The position numbers and the translations under genes were made by a program. Below are positions 5,738 to 14,511 of a DNA stretch of 21,706 bases, in pieces; the first letter of the stretch is position 1, and each line of letters opens with the position of its first letter. The notes below the pieces were generated by a model, which worked only from the letters and a program-made list of their open reading frames with translations, ran no database searches and was not told where the DNA came from. This DNA is from Prolixibacteraceae bacterium UBA6029 (GTDB lineage: Bacteria; Bacteroidota; Bacteroidia; Bacteroidales; Prolixibacteraceae), in contig DIZL01000062.1 of NCBI GenBank assembly GCA_002429385.1, forward strand, positions 44,261 through 65,966, in the 5' to 3' direction.

Positions 5738-8113
5738 ATGACAAAGTATAAACAGCTAACCTTTATTACTTTATTGGTGTTATTGTTTTTTGGATGTAAA
5801 GATGATAAGTTGACTGGCATTTATGCCCCACCATCTTGGCTTCCGGGGAAACTATATTCACAAATCCTAAGTAAGCCGGAACTTACGACATTTGCCGAAT
5901 TGGTAAAGATATCCGGTTATGATACAATCATTAATGTTTCAGGAAGCTTCACCGTGTTTGCTCCCTCAAATGATGCTTTTACCCAGTATTTTCAGTCCAA
6001 TCCGAATTACAAAAAGGTGTCCGACATTCCAAAGGCGGAAGTAGTTAAACTCGTCAAATACCACATTGTACAAGATGGCTGGAGTAAAAAACAACTAATG
6101 TCACTTGACGTGAATGGTTGGATTGATAGTCTTGATTTGAAAAATAATTTGCCAAAAGGGTACAAGCGCCAGACTTTACTTATGGAAAAAAACAGGAAGT
6201 ATGGCGTGAAAAAAAGTATGTATTTTCCAAACGATATCACTAATGTCCTGTCACAGCGCCTGGATATTATTGACACCACTGCTACTCCCAAGTATATGCG
6301 TGTTATTACAGACTCAAGGAAATATGCGCCCATTTTTTATAAACAATATTTTGATATTTATAATCTTTCATTCTCAGATTTTGAATTTTATTTTGGACGT
6401 CCGTTCCTTAGCGCCAATGATATTTATTATTGCGGTGGACGAATAACGAGTCCTGAATTAATTGCTGCAAACGGATTTGTATATGTGATTGACCAGGTTA
6501 TTGAGCCGCTTAAAAATGGTATTGAATTTTTGACCGATAACAGCAAAAATAATTATTCTACATTTTACAATCTGCTCAATATGTTTTCGGAATTCAGTTA
6601 CAATGTGACTGAAACATCAAAACAACCTGGGGCAGCGCAGGGACTTAGGGTTGATTCACTGTTCAATTTATCCTATCCTAAACTGGTTTATGATATCAAC
6701 AGCGAATTGACAAAAGCGCCAAGAGGTACTGTTGGATTGCCCGCAAATGTTTCGATTCGTTATCATCAGGGAATTTTAGCCCCTACCAATGATGCGATGG
6801 ATCAACTTGTAAGCCAGTATCTTGCAGGGGGAAACAACTGGGGGAGCATTGAAAATGCACCGGAAAATATTAAACTTATTATTGTCAATTCATGTTTGTC
6901 GATTAATCCTATTTATCCAACGGATATACAAAAAGGTATTCTGAACGGAGAATTTGACAATATTGTGATTGATGAATCGAGTATTGTTCAAAAGGAATAT
7001 GGAAGCAGCTGCACCTTTATTGGAGTGAACAAACCTGTTGTACCAAGGGCATTCAGCAGTGTAACTGGTCCTATATATCTCAGAAAAGGATTTTCCAAAG
7101 TGATGTATGCTATCGAATTATCAGGCTTGCTTCCGGCTTTGAAAAAGCGAGGGGTTAATTATTCCGTATATGTTGAATCTGACAATTCAACCGCTAATGA
7201 CTCTACTTTATTGACTATGGATGCTTTAAGGGGTCAAAAAATATTTTATCTTTCGACCATGAAGGGGCCGGATGGGAAGCAGGGGGCAGCTAAAGCTTAT
7301 CAACTGTTAAAAAGTGATATACGGACTTTAATACTCAATCATGTAGCTACAGATCAGCCTAAAGGTATTGCAAGAAAAGAATTTATTAAAAATCTTCAGG
7401 GAAATTATTTGATTTATGATAATGTTAGCCATGTCGTGCAAGGAACATCTCCATCTACCTTTGGTTATCAAGGAGCTAAACAAGTTTTAAATATTCCCCG
7501 ACAAATCAGTACCAATTCGGATAATGGCGCTACTTATGAAATTGATAGCTGGTTTAACTTTTCTGTCAGCAGTGTTTTCAATACATTGTTGATACAATTT
7601 CCTAAGTTTCATGCCTTGATTAAACGGGCTGGTTTGAGTAATGATGCCTTGAGTACCTATAGTTTTATGTCTCCAACCGTAAATTACACAGTATTTGCGC
7701 CCAGCGATTCACTTCTGACTACGATGAGTACCTTAACCACTGCCATGAGTCAAGCTGAGCTTAAGAAATTTGTAATGATGTATTTTATACCTGGTCAAAT
7801 TCTTTTCACTGACGGCAACATGACTTCAGGATATTATGAAACATGTAGGGTTGACGATCAAAGTACACCATTTGCAACTGTATACACCAAAATAAAAGTT
7901 GTAGCAGGTATTGACAAAATTACAATTGCATCAGTTGATGGATCTAATGATGTTATAGTGAATGAATCGCCGAGGACGAATATGATCATGTCGAAGAGTA
8001 TAGTCAATGGTGCTACTACTACTACTATTGATGTTTATCCCAATACTGTTGCCAATGGAGTTGTTCATGAGGTCAAAAAGCCATTGTTGTTTGGACAAAT
8101 TGACACACAATAG
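5738..8113 (+). CDS. Surface lipoprotein with several fasciclin (FAS1) domains
   Basis: A 791-residue exported lipoprotein: a hydrophobic leader ends in the lipobox LFFGC with Cys20, followed by KDDK, a charged stretch compatible with export to the cell surface. I infer four FAS1-like domains. The first (about 35-256) has the clear motifs FTVFAPSNDAF and VVKLVKYHIV and ends in FVYVIDQVIEP. The second (about 260-440) contains GILAPTNDAMDQL, and the third (about 450-590) is more diverged, with NYSVYVESDNS and LILNHVA. The fourth (about 605-791) has NYTVFAPSDS and a terminal VVHEVKKPLLFG. FAS1 domains are adhesive or ligand-binding folds, so this is probably a non-enzymatic binding protein. It is first in the seven-gene operon, 48 bp before SusC. 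The ATG directly precedes the signal sequence. The ligand is unknown. Confidence 0.88.
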   Translation: MTKYKQLTFITLLVLLFFGCKDDKLTGIYAPPSWLPGKLYSQILSKPELTTFAELVKISGYDTIINVSGSFTVFAPSNDAFTQYFQSNPNYKKVSDIPKAEVVKLVKYHIVQDGWSKKQLMSLDVNGWIDSLDLKNNLPKGYKRQTLLMEKNRKYGVKKSMYFPNDITNVLSQRLDIIDTTATPKYMRVITDSRKYAPIFYKQYFDIYNLSFSDFEFYFGRPFLSANDIYYCGGRITSPELIAANGFVYVIDQVIEPLKNGIEFLTDNSKNNYSTFYNLLNMFSEFSYNVTETSKQPGAAQGLRVDSLFNLSYPKLVYDINSELTKAPRGTVGLPANVSIRYHQGILAPTNDAMDQLVSQYLAGGNNWGSIENAPENIKLIIVNSCLSINPIYPTDIQKGILNGEFDNIVIDESSIVQKEYGSSCTFIGVNKPVVPRAFSSVTGPIYLRKGFSKVMYAIELSGLLPALKKRGVNYSVYVESDNSTANDSTLLTMDALRGQKIFYLSTMKGPDGKQGAAKAYQLLKSDIRTLILNHVATDQPKGIARKEFIKNLQGNYLIYDNVSHVVQGTSPSTFGYQGAKQVLNIPRQISTNSDNGATYEIDSWFNFSVSSVFNTLLIQFPKFHALIKRAGLSNDALSTYSFMSPTVNYTVFAPSDSLLTTMSTLTTAMSQAELKKFVMMYFIPGQILFTDGNMTSGYYETCRVDDQSTPFATVYTKIKVVAGIDKITIASVDGSNDVIVNESPRTNMIMSKSIVNGATTTTIDVYPNTVANGVVHEVKKPLLFGQIDTQ

Positions 8114-8161
8114 TCAATCAGCTTAAATTCGAATATTTTAAACCTAAGGTTTTTGAAAAAA

Positions 8162-11100
8162 ATGAAAAATATAAAAAAAATCATCATTCTGATCCTTGTG
8201 CTTTTTAGTTTTGTGGGAGCCTATTCTCAGACAAAAACAACCATTCGTGGAAAGGTGATCGATCAGAAGGATAAATCGCCAATTATAGGTGCAACTGTCG
8301 TTGAATCTGATAAAGATAACCGTGTTGTTAACGGAACTATTACTGATACAGATGGAAACTTTGTTTATCAGATGAAAAATCCTGCCAATACCATGAAAGC
8401 GAGTGTTATTGGATATCAGGCCAAAACATTTAAACCAAATCCACTAAAACAGATTCTGATTGAACTAGTGTCTTCAGATTTGCAGGTTGAGCAGGTCACG
8501 GTTGTTGGTAAACAAAAGTCATTTAATAATCTTACAAATATTGAGGCCCGCGATAATGCTACCTCTACTACCAAGATTGACTTGGTGGAGATGAAAAACG
8601 AAGGGATCACTTCGGCAGCAGATGCCCTTCAGGGTAAAGTTGCCGGTTTGGATATTGTCAGTATGTCGGGCGACCCTGGATCAGGTTCATCAATTGTAAT
8701 CCGTGGTTTGAGTTCCATGGGAAATGCCAAACCATTGATTGTTATTGACGGAATCCCGCAGGACGTTGTCAGTTCCAATTTTGATCTTGCTTCGGCCACA
8801 ACGGAAGACATCGGTAACTTAATCAGTGTCGCACTTCAGGACATCAAATCCATTGAAGTATTGAAAGATGCTGCTTCCACTTCACTATATGGATCGAAGG
8901 GTGGAGCCGGTGTGCTTTTGATTGAAACTAACCGTGGTAAGATGGGAAAGGTTCAGTTTGATTATACATACAAGAGCACAATAAACATGCAACCGAAGGC
9001 AATCCCTATGCTTAACGGTGATGAATACACAACCCTCCAGTTGGACGAATGGCACAACGCCAAGGGCGTATATGATTTACCGAATGAAATCGCTTACAAT
9101 AAAGACTTTAATGATTTTTATAATTATTCGGCCAATACTGACTGGTTGGGCGCTATCACTCAAATCGGAATTACCAATGATCATTATTTCAGGGTTTCTG
9201 GTGGGGGTGAAAAAACCAGGTATTCTACTTCTGTAAATTATATAGATGAAGGAGGTACAACGCGTAATACTGAGAATAAAAGTTTGTTCTCCCGTATTAA
9301 TCTCGATTATTTTCTATCCAAGAAGCTCATGTTTTCTGTCAATTTTGCCTACGATAACATACAGACAATAGGTAATTATCAGTTAGATCCGAATAATAAA
9401 GACACTTGGGTGCGACAAATGGCTTATAAAAAAGCCCCTAATATGAGTATTTGGCAATACGATGACAAAGGACACTTAACCGGCGAATATTTTACTCGCA
9501 ATTATGACAACATTAATAATTATCAGGGCGATGGATATAATTACTACAATCCCGTTGCTGTTGTTGATCTTGGGAAAAATAATAAAAATGAAAATAAGCT
9601 TGAAACTACATTTACATTAAAGTACAATATTCTGGATTGGTTAGTTTTTAGAGAGACTGCTGATTTTCAATACACTGGCCGAAAGGAGAATAAATATTTA
9701 CCTTACAATGCCATTGGTCAAACCTGGACAAACTGGACAGTCAATCTGGCAGGAGAAGGCAATATTATAGCTTCGTCTTTCAAAACCGAATCTCAGCTTG
9801 CTTTTAATATACCATTCAAGAATAAAGATCATGTATTGTCAGGCGCTGCAACATGGAAAACAGATCAATATCAGGATGAAAATATTTATATTGAAAGTAA
9901 TGAAATTCCAAGTACTTCAATAACAGACCCGGCAATTGCTTCCCATATTAACTGGACAAGTTCAGGTTCGTCTCAAAATCGCTCTGTTAGCGGATTGGTG
10001 AATATGAACTACAAATTCAAAGATCGTTACGGGCTTACGGTCAACCTGGTTGATGAGGGTAACTCAGCATTTGGAGCTAGCAATCGCTGGGGAAATTTCG
10101 CGGGTTTGGCAGGTTTCTGGAGGTTCTCCTCTGAGCCATTTCTGGAAAATTGTGCGAATTGGCTGAGTGAATCGAAGCTAAAGGCAAGTTGGGGTTTAGC
10201 AGGAACTGCACCTGGCGACCCCTATAAACGATATGGCCTTTTTGTAACTAGCACTCCCAGCTATTATATTACCAATCCGGGCGCAGTCCCCAGTAATATC
10301 CAATTGGATAAGCTGAAATGGCAAAGTACCACTTCAACCGATTTGGGTCTTGAATTAAATATGTTCAAAGATCGGGTTTACATTGAAGTTACGCTTTATA
10401 ATAAGATTGCTTCGGATATTCTATTTGGAAGTAATGGGGGTTACCCAATTCCAACCTCGTCGGGTTATACCCAATTGGGCTACTTTAATGGTGGTGAAAT
10501 GAAAAACGTTGGTTGGGAGTTAATGTCCAGCTTTAAAGTGATCCATACGAAAGATTTTCTGGCACAGGTCGACTTTAATATTTCGCAAAATGTAAATACA
10601 TATACCAAACTACCACAGAATTATAATACTGAAAAAGCGGTTGATTTGTCGACTGGAGATTATCCGCAACGAATCCAGGCAGGTACACCAATCGGATCAT
10701 TCTATGGCTTACATTATCTGGGTGTTTATGCATCTGATGCAGATGCGGTTGCTACTGATGCTGCCGGCAATAAACTGTTTGATGGCAATCACAATCCAAT
10801 ACCGATGACGTTTAACGGGATTCCATTTAAGGGTGGTGATGCCAGATATAAGGATATCAATCATGATGGTAAAATTGATATTAATGATATTGATTATATT
10901 GGGAACTCCAATCCAAAAATGATGGGCGGGTTTGGGACATCATTCAGATACAAACGATTTGATCTTAACTTTCAATTCGTCTATCGTGTTGGTTATGATA
11001 TTATCAATATGACTGCTAAAAATACCCAGGGGATGAACGGTAGAAACAACCAGAGTACTGCTGTACTTAGCCGCTGGAGAGTTCAGGGACAAAATGAACC

Positions 11101-11416
11101 TGGTCTTTTGCCAAGGGCATTCATGGATAGCCAAATTAATAATCTTGCATCAGACCGTTATGTTGAAAAAGGCTCTTTCCTTCGTTTGAACAGTGTTAAA
11201 TTTGGTTATAATCTAAGTCAGGTTCTATGCCAGAAATTTGGCATACAAAGTGCCAATATTGCTGTTAGCGCCAGAAAGCTGTTAACTATTACCCATTATT
11301 CAGGGCAGGATCCGGAAGTTGGACAGGATGCTTCTGATCCATTCTGGATTGGTGCAGATAACGCTAATACTCCGCCCCCAAGAACACTAACTCTTAGTTT
11401 ATCAGTATCATTTTAA
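8162..11416 (+). CDS. SusC/RagA-family TonB-linked outer-membrane receptor
   Basis: A TonB-dependent importer barrel of 1084 residues, normal for SusC. Order: signal peptide ending near AYSQ, a carboxypeptidase-regulatory-like domain (about 24-105, IRGKVIDQKDKSPIIGATVV), a short linker, the plug domain (about 115-250, DALQGKVAGLDI, SIVIRGLSSMG, PLIVIDGIPQD, EVLKDAASTSLYGSKG), then a beta barrel ending in the C-terminal aromatic signal LSLSVSF. An extracellular loop near 898-910 has the EF-hand-like DINHDGKIDINDID, a calcium-binding pattern common in SusC proteins. An in-frame TTG at 8153 could extend the start by three codons; the ATG at 8162 is preferred as the stronger start codon. It is paired with the SusD gene 10 bp downstream and would import an oligomer using TonB energy. 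Confidence 0.95.
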   Translation: MKNIKKIIILILVLFSFVGAYSQTKTTIRGKVIDQKDKSPIIGATVVESDKDNRVVNGTITDTDGNFVYQMKNPANTMKASVIGYQAKTFKPNPLKQILIELVSSDLQVEQVTVVGKQKSFNNLTNIEARDNATSTTKIDLVEMKNEGITSAADALQGKVAGLDIVSMSGDPGSGSSIVIRGLSSMGNAKPLIVIDGIPQDVVSSNFDLASATTEDIGNLISVALQDIKSIEVLKDAASTSLYGSKGGAGVLLIETNRGKMGKVQFDYTYKSTINMQPKAIPMLNGDEYTTLQLDEWHNAKGVYDLPNEIAYNKDFNDFYNYSANTDWLGAITQIGITNDHYFRVSGGGEKTRYSTSVNYIDEGGTTRNTENKSLFSRINLDYFLSKKLMFSVNFAYDNIQTIGNYQLDPNNKDTWVRQMAYKKAPNMSIWQYDDKGHLTGEYFTRNYDNINNYQGDGYNYYNPVAVVDLGKNNKNENKLETTFTLKYNILDWLVFRETADFQYTGRKENKYLPYNAIGQTWTNWTVNLAGEGNIIASSFKTESQLAFNIPFKNKDHVLSGAATWKTDQYQDENIYIESNEIPSTSITDPAIASHINWTSSGSSQNRSVSGLVNMNYKFKDRYGLTVNLVDEGNSAFGASNRWGNFAGLAGFWRFSSEPFLENCANWLSESKLKASWGLAGTAPGDPYKRYGLFVTSTPSYYITNPGAVPSNIQLDKLKWQSTTSTDLGLELNMFKDRVYIEVTLYNKIASDILFGSNGGYPIPTSSGYTQLGYFNGGEMKNVGWELMSSFKVIHTKDFLAQVDFNISQNVNTYTKLPQNYNTEKAVDLSTGDYPQRIQAGTPIGSFYGLHYLGVYASDADAVATDAAGNKLFDGNHNPIPMTFNGIPFKGGDARYKDINHDGKIDINDIDYIGNSNPKMMGGFGTSFRYKRFDLNFQFVYRVGYDIINMTAKNTQGMNGRNNQSTAVLSRWRVQGQNEPGLLPRAFMDSQINNLASDRYVEKGSFLRLNSVKFGYNLSQVLCQKFGIQSANIAVSARKLLTITHYSGQDPEVGQDASDPFWIGADNANTPPPRTLTLSLSVSF

Positions 11417-11426
11417 TTAATGCAAA

Positions 11427-12905
11427 ATGAAAAAGACATTTAAAATACGAATGATTTTTGTATTCATTGCTTTAACCATGCAATTTTCATGTTCCAATTT
11501 TCTTGAATTGGTTCCTCCATCAGGATTAATCCGTGCTGATTTTTGGAAAACCAAAGAAGATGTACAATCTGTTTTAATGGGAGCTTATTCATCGTTTGCA
11601 GGTATGAATGGCGATTTGTTTACCTATGGCGAAGCGCGTGGTGATATGGTAACTGCTCCCTCTAACTGGCAGGGGTCTGATCAATTTAAATTGATGCAAA
11701 GCAATATAACTACAGACAATTCATTGTGTAACTGGGCAAAGTTTTATCAGGTAATCAATTACTGCAATGAAGTTATTAAAAATGCACCTGAAGTTCAGAA
11801 AATTGATGGAACGTTCAATGATTTTCAATTAAAAGGGATCATGTCTGAAGCCTATTTTCTACGTGGACTAAGCTATTTTTATCTTGTCAGGATTTTTAAG
11901 GATGTTCCCTTTTTGACCGAACCCTCAGTGAACGATGCGGTTAATTTCTATCCGACTCAGACTAAAGGTGAAGACATTTTAACAGCTATATTGAAGGACC
12001 TGAATGATTGCCGGGAAACAGCAAGTGACCCAAGTCTTAAATCATTGGCCGAAGCGAAGGGGCGTGCCACCAAAGCATCAATTGATGCGCTTATTGCTGA
12101 TATTTCATTGTGGAATTTCGATTATGAAGGCTGTATTACTGCCTGCGACCGAATTATTTCAAATACAACTTACCAGATGGTGCCATATTCTCAATGGTTT
12201 TCAATTTTTTATCCGGGAAATTCGCTTGAAGGAATCTTTGAATTCCAGTTTATGGATCCGGATCAGAAAAACAGTACTTATGGTATGACCAATCAGAATG
12301 CGCATCAATATATTCCAAGCCAGCAAGCTGCCGATTTATTCGGTTTCGACAATGGTTCTCTTGAAAAAACAAGAGGTCAAGGATCATCAATAGCTATGTT
12401 GAGTAAGGATAATTATATCATTTGGAAGTATGTTGGATTTGCTCCTGATGGCAGAAGTGCGCGTCCAACCATCATACAAAACAGCGCCAATTGGATCGTT
12501 TATCGTCTGACCGATATTTATTTAATGAAAGCGGAAGCTCTGTCACAGTTAAACCGCTTTGCAGAGGCCAAGGCTATTTTGGATATGGTCAGACTTCGTG
12601 CTCAGGTTGACCCATTGGCGATTGCTGATTCACCTTCTGCATACGAAGATGCCATATTGGACGAACGTTGTCTTGAATTTGCTTTCGAGGGGAAACGTTG
12701 GTTTGATTTGCTTCGGATGGGGCGGCGTAACAATTTTGCCCGTAAGGCTAAATTTATTGAAACTATTATTTCAGCGATCCCTTCCACTCAGAAACGTGTA
12801 TTGTCGGCCAAGTTGACCAATTCCCTGGGTTGGTACCTGCCAGTATTCAAAAGTGAAGCTGAGCACAATTTAAACCTGGTTCAAAATCCATACTATACCT
12901 TTTAA
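11427..12905 (+). CDS. SusD/RagB-family nutrient-binding outer-membrane lipoprotein
   Basis: A 492-residue surface lipoprotein that should form the hinged lid on the SusC barrel encoded just upstream. The leader ends in MQFSC with Cys22, followed by SNFLELVPP, the usual SusD start. The N-terminal TPR-like helices include SEAYFLRGLSYFYLVRIF (about 140-157). The C-terminal SusD signature LDERCLEFAFEGKRWFDLLR lies at about 411-430. Length and order are ordinary for the family. The gap to SusC is 10 bp and to the next gene 3 bp, indicating tight co-transcription. Ligand specificity cannot be read from the sequence. Confidence 0.94.
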   Translation: MKKTFKIRMIFVFIALTMQFSCSNFLELVPPSGLIRADFWKTKEDVQSVLMGAYSSFAGMNGDLFTYGEARGDMVTAPSNWQGSDQFKLMQSNITTDNSLCNWAKFYQVINYCNEVIKNAPEVQKIDGTFNDFQLKGIMSEAYFLRGLSYFYLVRIFKDVPFLTEPSVNDAVNFYPTQTKGEDILTAILKDLNDCRETASDPSLKSLAEAKGRATKASIDALIADISLWNFDYEGCITACDRIISNTTYQMVPYSQWFSIFYPGNSLEGIFEFQFMDPDQKNSTYGMTNQNAHQYIPSQQAADLFGFDNGSLEKTRGQGSSIAMLSKDNYIIWKYVGFAPDGRSARPTIIQNSANWIVYRLTDIYLMKAEALSQLNRFAEAKAILDMVRLRAQVDPLAIADSPSAYEDAILDERCLEFAFEGKRWFDLLRMGRRNNFARKAKFIETIISAIPSTQKRVLSAKLTNSLGWYLPVFKSEAEHNLNLVQNPYYTF

Positions 12906-12908
12906 ACC

Positions 12909-14498
12909 ATGAAAAGAATTACTATCATATTTTGCTTATTTATTGCACTTTTGATGCAATTTTCTTGCAAACAGTCAACTATCATTGATACTGGGTTTAA
13001 GGATCAGATTAAATTCTCGATTTTAGATTACATTGTTGCCAATCCGAACGAATATTCGAGTTTTCTGCGTATTCTTGAGGTAGCCGATCTTGATAAAACC
13101 CTGAGTGCATACAATCCCGGAGGTAAAACAGGTGGGGTTGGTTATACATTGTTCCTGCCAACCAATACAGCGGTCGATAACTTCGTAAAAGCAAGCGGAA
13201 AGTATGCTTCTTTGGATGACATGTTGAAGGATGTGGCTTATGTTAGCGCTCTTGCGAGGTTTCATGTATTAAATCAATCAATTATTTCAAATGATTTTCC
13301 GTTTGGGGCTTTTTCACAGCCTACTTTATCCAATGACTATCTGAATGTTACTTTTGATGTCAGGCCTGATACCACTTATTACAAAATCAACAATCAGGGC
13401 AATGTGATCAAGGCAAACATTAAATTGTCGAACGGTTACATTCAGGTGATTGGTACCATGTTGTCTCCAATTACACAGAACAGCTACAACTGGTTAAAAA
13501 GCGCTTCCGGATTTTCTATCTTTTGTACAGCAATGGATAAAACCGGATTGGATAAGATTATAAATGTTGACATGAAGCTGCCCAATCAAACACTTGGACA
13601 ATTCACCATGCTTGTTGAACCTGACTCAATTTATCAAAAGAGGGGGATCAATTCATTTGATGATTTGGCGCTGTCCGTCAGCCCCGGACGTACTGATTAT
13701 TTAAGCAACAGCAACCCGTTAAATACATTTATATTTTACCATGTTGTTACGCAAAGTTTGTTCCTGGATAAACTGTCGACGAATCAACCTCAGAATTATA
13801 GTACGATGGCTAACGTTCCGCTTTACATTAACGGATTAACTGCCGGTCTTGATATCACTATCAATAAAGGAAGAGAAATTTTTTATAATGCCAACAAAAC
13901 AGATAGTACGGATTTTGTTGGAATTTTGTACGATCAAAGTAATGTTAGTACACAAAGTGGAGCTATTCATTTTGTGAATCAAGTTATGAATCCGGTGCTT
14001 GCTCTTCAAAAAGAAGTTTGGGATGAATTCTGGGATGAAAATTTTGTAGGTCCATACCGTAATGTTGCAGCATCAGCCACCTATTTACTTGAAGATCATA
14101 CACTGTTAAACCATGTCACATGGTCGGGGGCAGAACTTACCTACATAAAATCAATTGATCCGACAGTAACGGCGTGGAGTCAGGATTGGTTTCAGATTGA
14201 CGGGGATTTTATTATTACCTACAATGTTCCAAGCCTGGTTCAGGGTAAATATGATGTTTCCATTCAAGCTGATGCCTTTAGTCTCAACAATGCTGTGATT
14301 GAAGTGTCGATTGACGGAGTCAAAATTGGAGGCCTGGTTGATCTGACTAAGAGCGGAAATGCAACTTACCCGTTTTATGAATTCCAATTGGGTTCAGTTT
14401 TCTTTACAAAATATGCCGGTCATGCCATTCAGGTTAAATCAATGATTCCTGGTATGTTCAAATGGGATTTTGTACATTTTAAACCAAGTACTAACTAA
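12909..14498 (+). CDS. FAS1-domain lipoprotein with C-terminal beta-sandwich-like domain
   Basis: A 529-residue lipoprotein with lipobox MQFSC (Cys20), the same five residues as in the SusD leader just upstream. Two FAS1-like domains are visible: about 35-187 with YTLFLPTNTAVDNF, LARFHVLN and NGYIQVIGTML, and about 190-365 with FTMLVEPDSIY, FIFYHVVTQ and GAIHFVNQVMNP. The remaining 160 residues, opening with WDEFWDENFVG, are beta-rich (GKYDVSIQADAF, IEVSIDGVKIGG, YPFYEFQLGSVFF, WDFVHFKP) and resemble a carbohydrate-binding-module-type sandwich; that fold is inferred, not recognised by motif. It probably acts as a surface binding protein like SusE/SusF in other loci. It lies 3 bp after SusD and 13 bp before the next FAS1 gene. 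Confidence 0.87.
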   Translation: MKRITIIFCLFIALLMQFSCKQSTIIDTGFKDQIKFSILDYIVANPNEYSSFLRILEVADLDKTLSAYNPGGKTGGVGYTLFLPTNTAVDNFVKASGKYASLDDMLKDVAYVSALARFHVLNQSIISNDFPFGAFSQPTLSNDYLNVTFDVRPDTTYYKINNQGNVIKANIKLSNGYIQVIGTMLSPITQNSYNWLKSASGFSIFCTAMDKTGLDKIINVDMKLPNQTLGQFTMLVEPDSIYQKRGINSFDDLALSVSPGRTDYLSNSNPLNTFIFYHVVTQSLFLDKLSTNQPQNYSTMANVPLYINGLTAGLDITINKGREIFYNANKTDSTDFVGILYDQSNVSTQSGAIHFVNQVMNPVLALQKEVWDEFWDENFVGPYRNVAASATYLLEDHTLLNHVTWSGAELTYIKSIDPTVTAWSQDWFQIDGDFIITYNVPSLVQGKYDVSIQADAFSLNNAVIEVSIDGVKIGGLVDLTKSGNATYPFYEFQLGSVFFTKYAGHAIQVKSMIPGMFKWDFVHFKPSTN

Positions 14499-14511
14499 AT
14501 ATAAAGATATA

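Noticed and set aside
8153..8161. TTG start three codons upstream of the first SusC ATG
   Set aside because: TTG is a rarer start than ATG and the extension adds only Met-Lys-Lys to an already complete signal peptide.
14470..14511. Upstream ATG for the third FAS1 lipoprotein, overlapping the previous gene
   Set aside because: The extra 14 residues are polar, would precede the signal sequence awkwardly and need a 29-base overlap; the ATG at 14512 starts directly on the lipoprotein leader.
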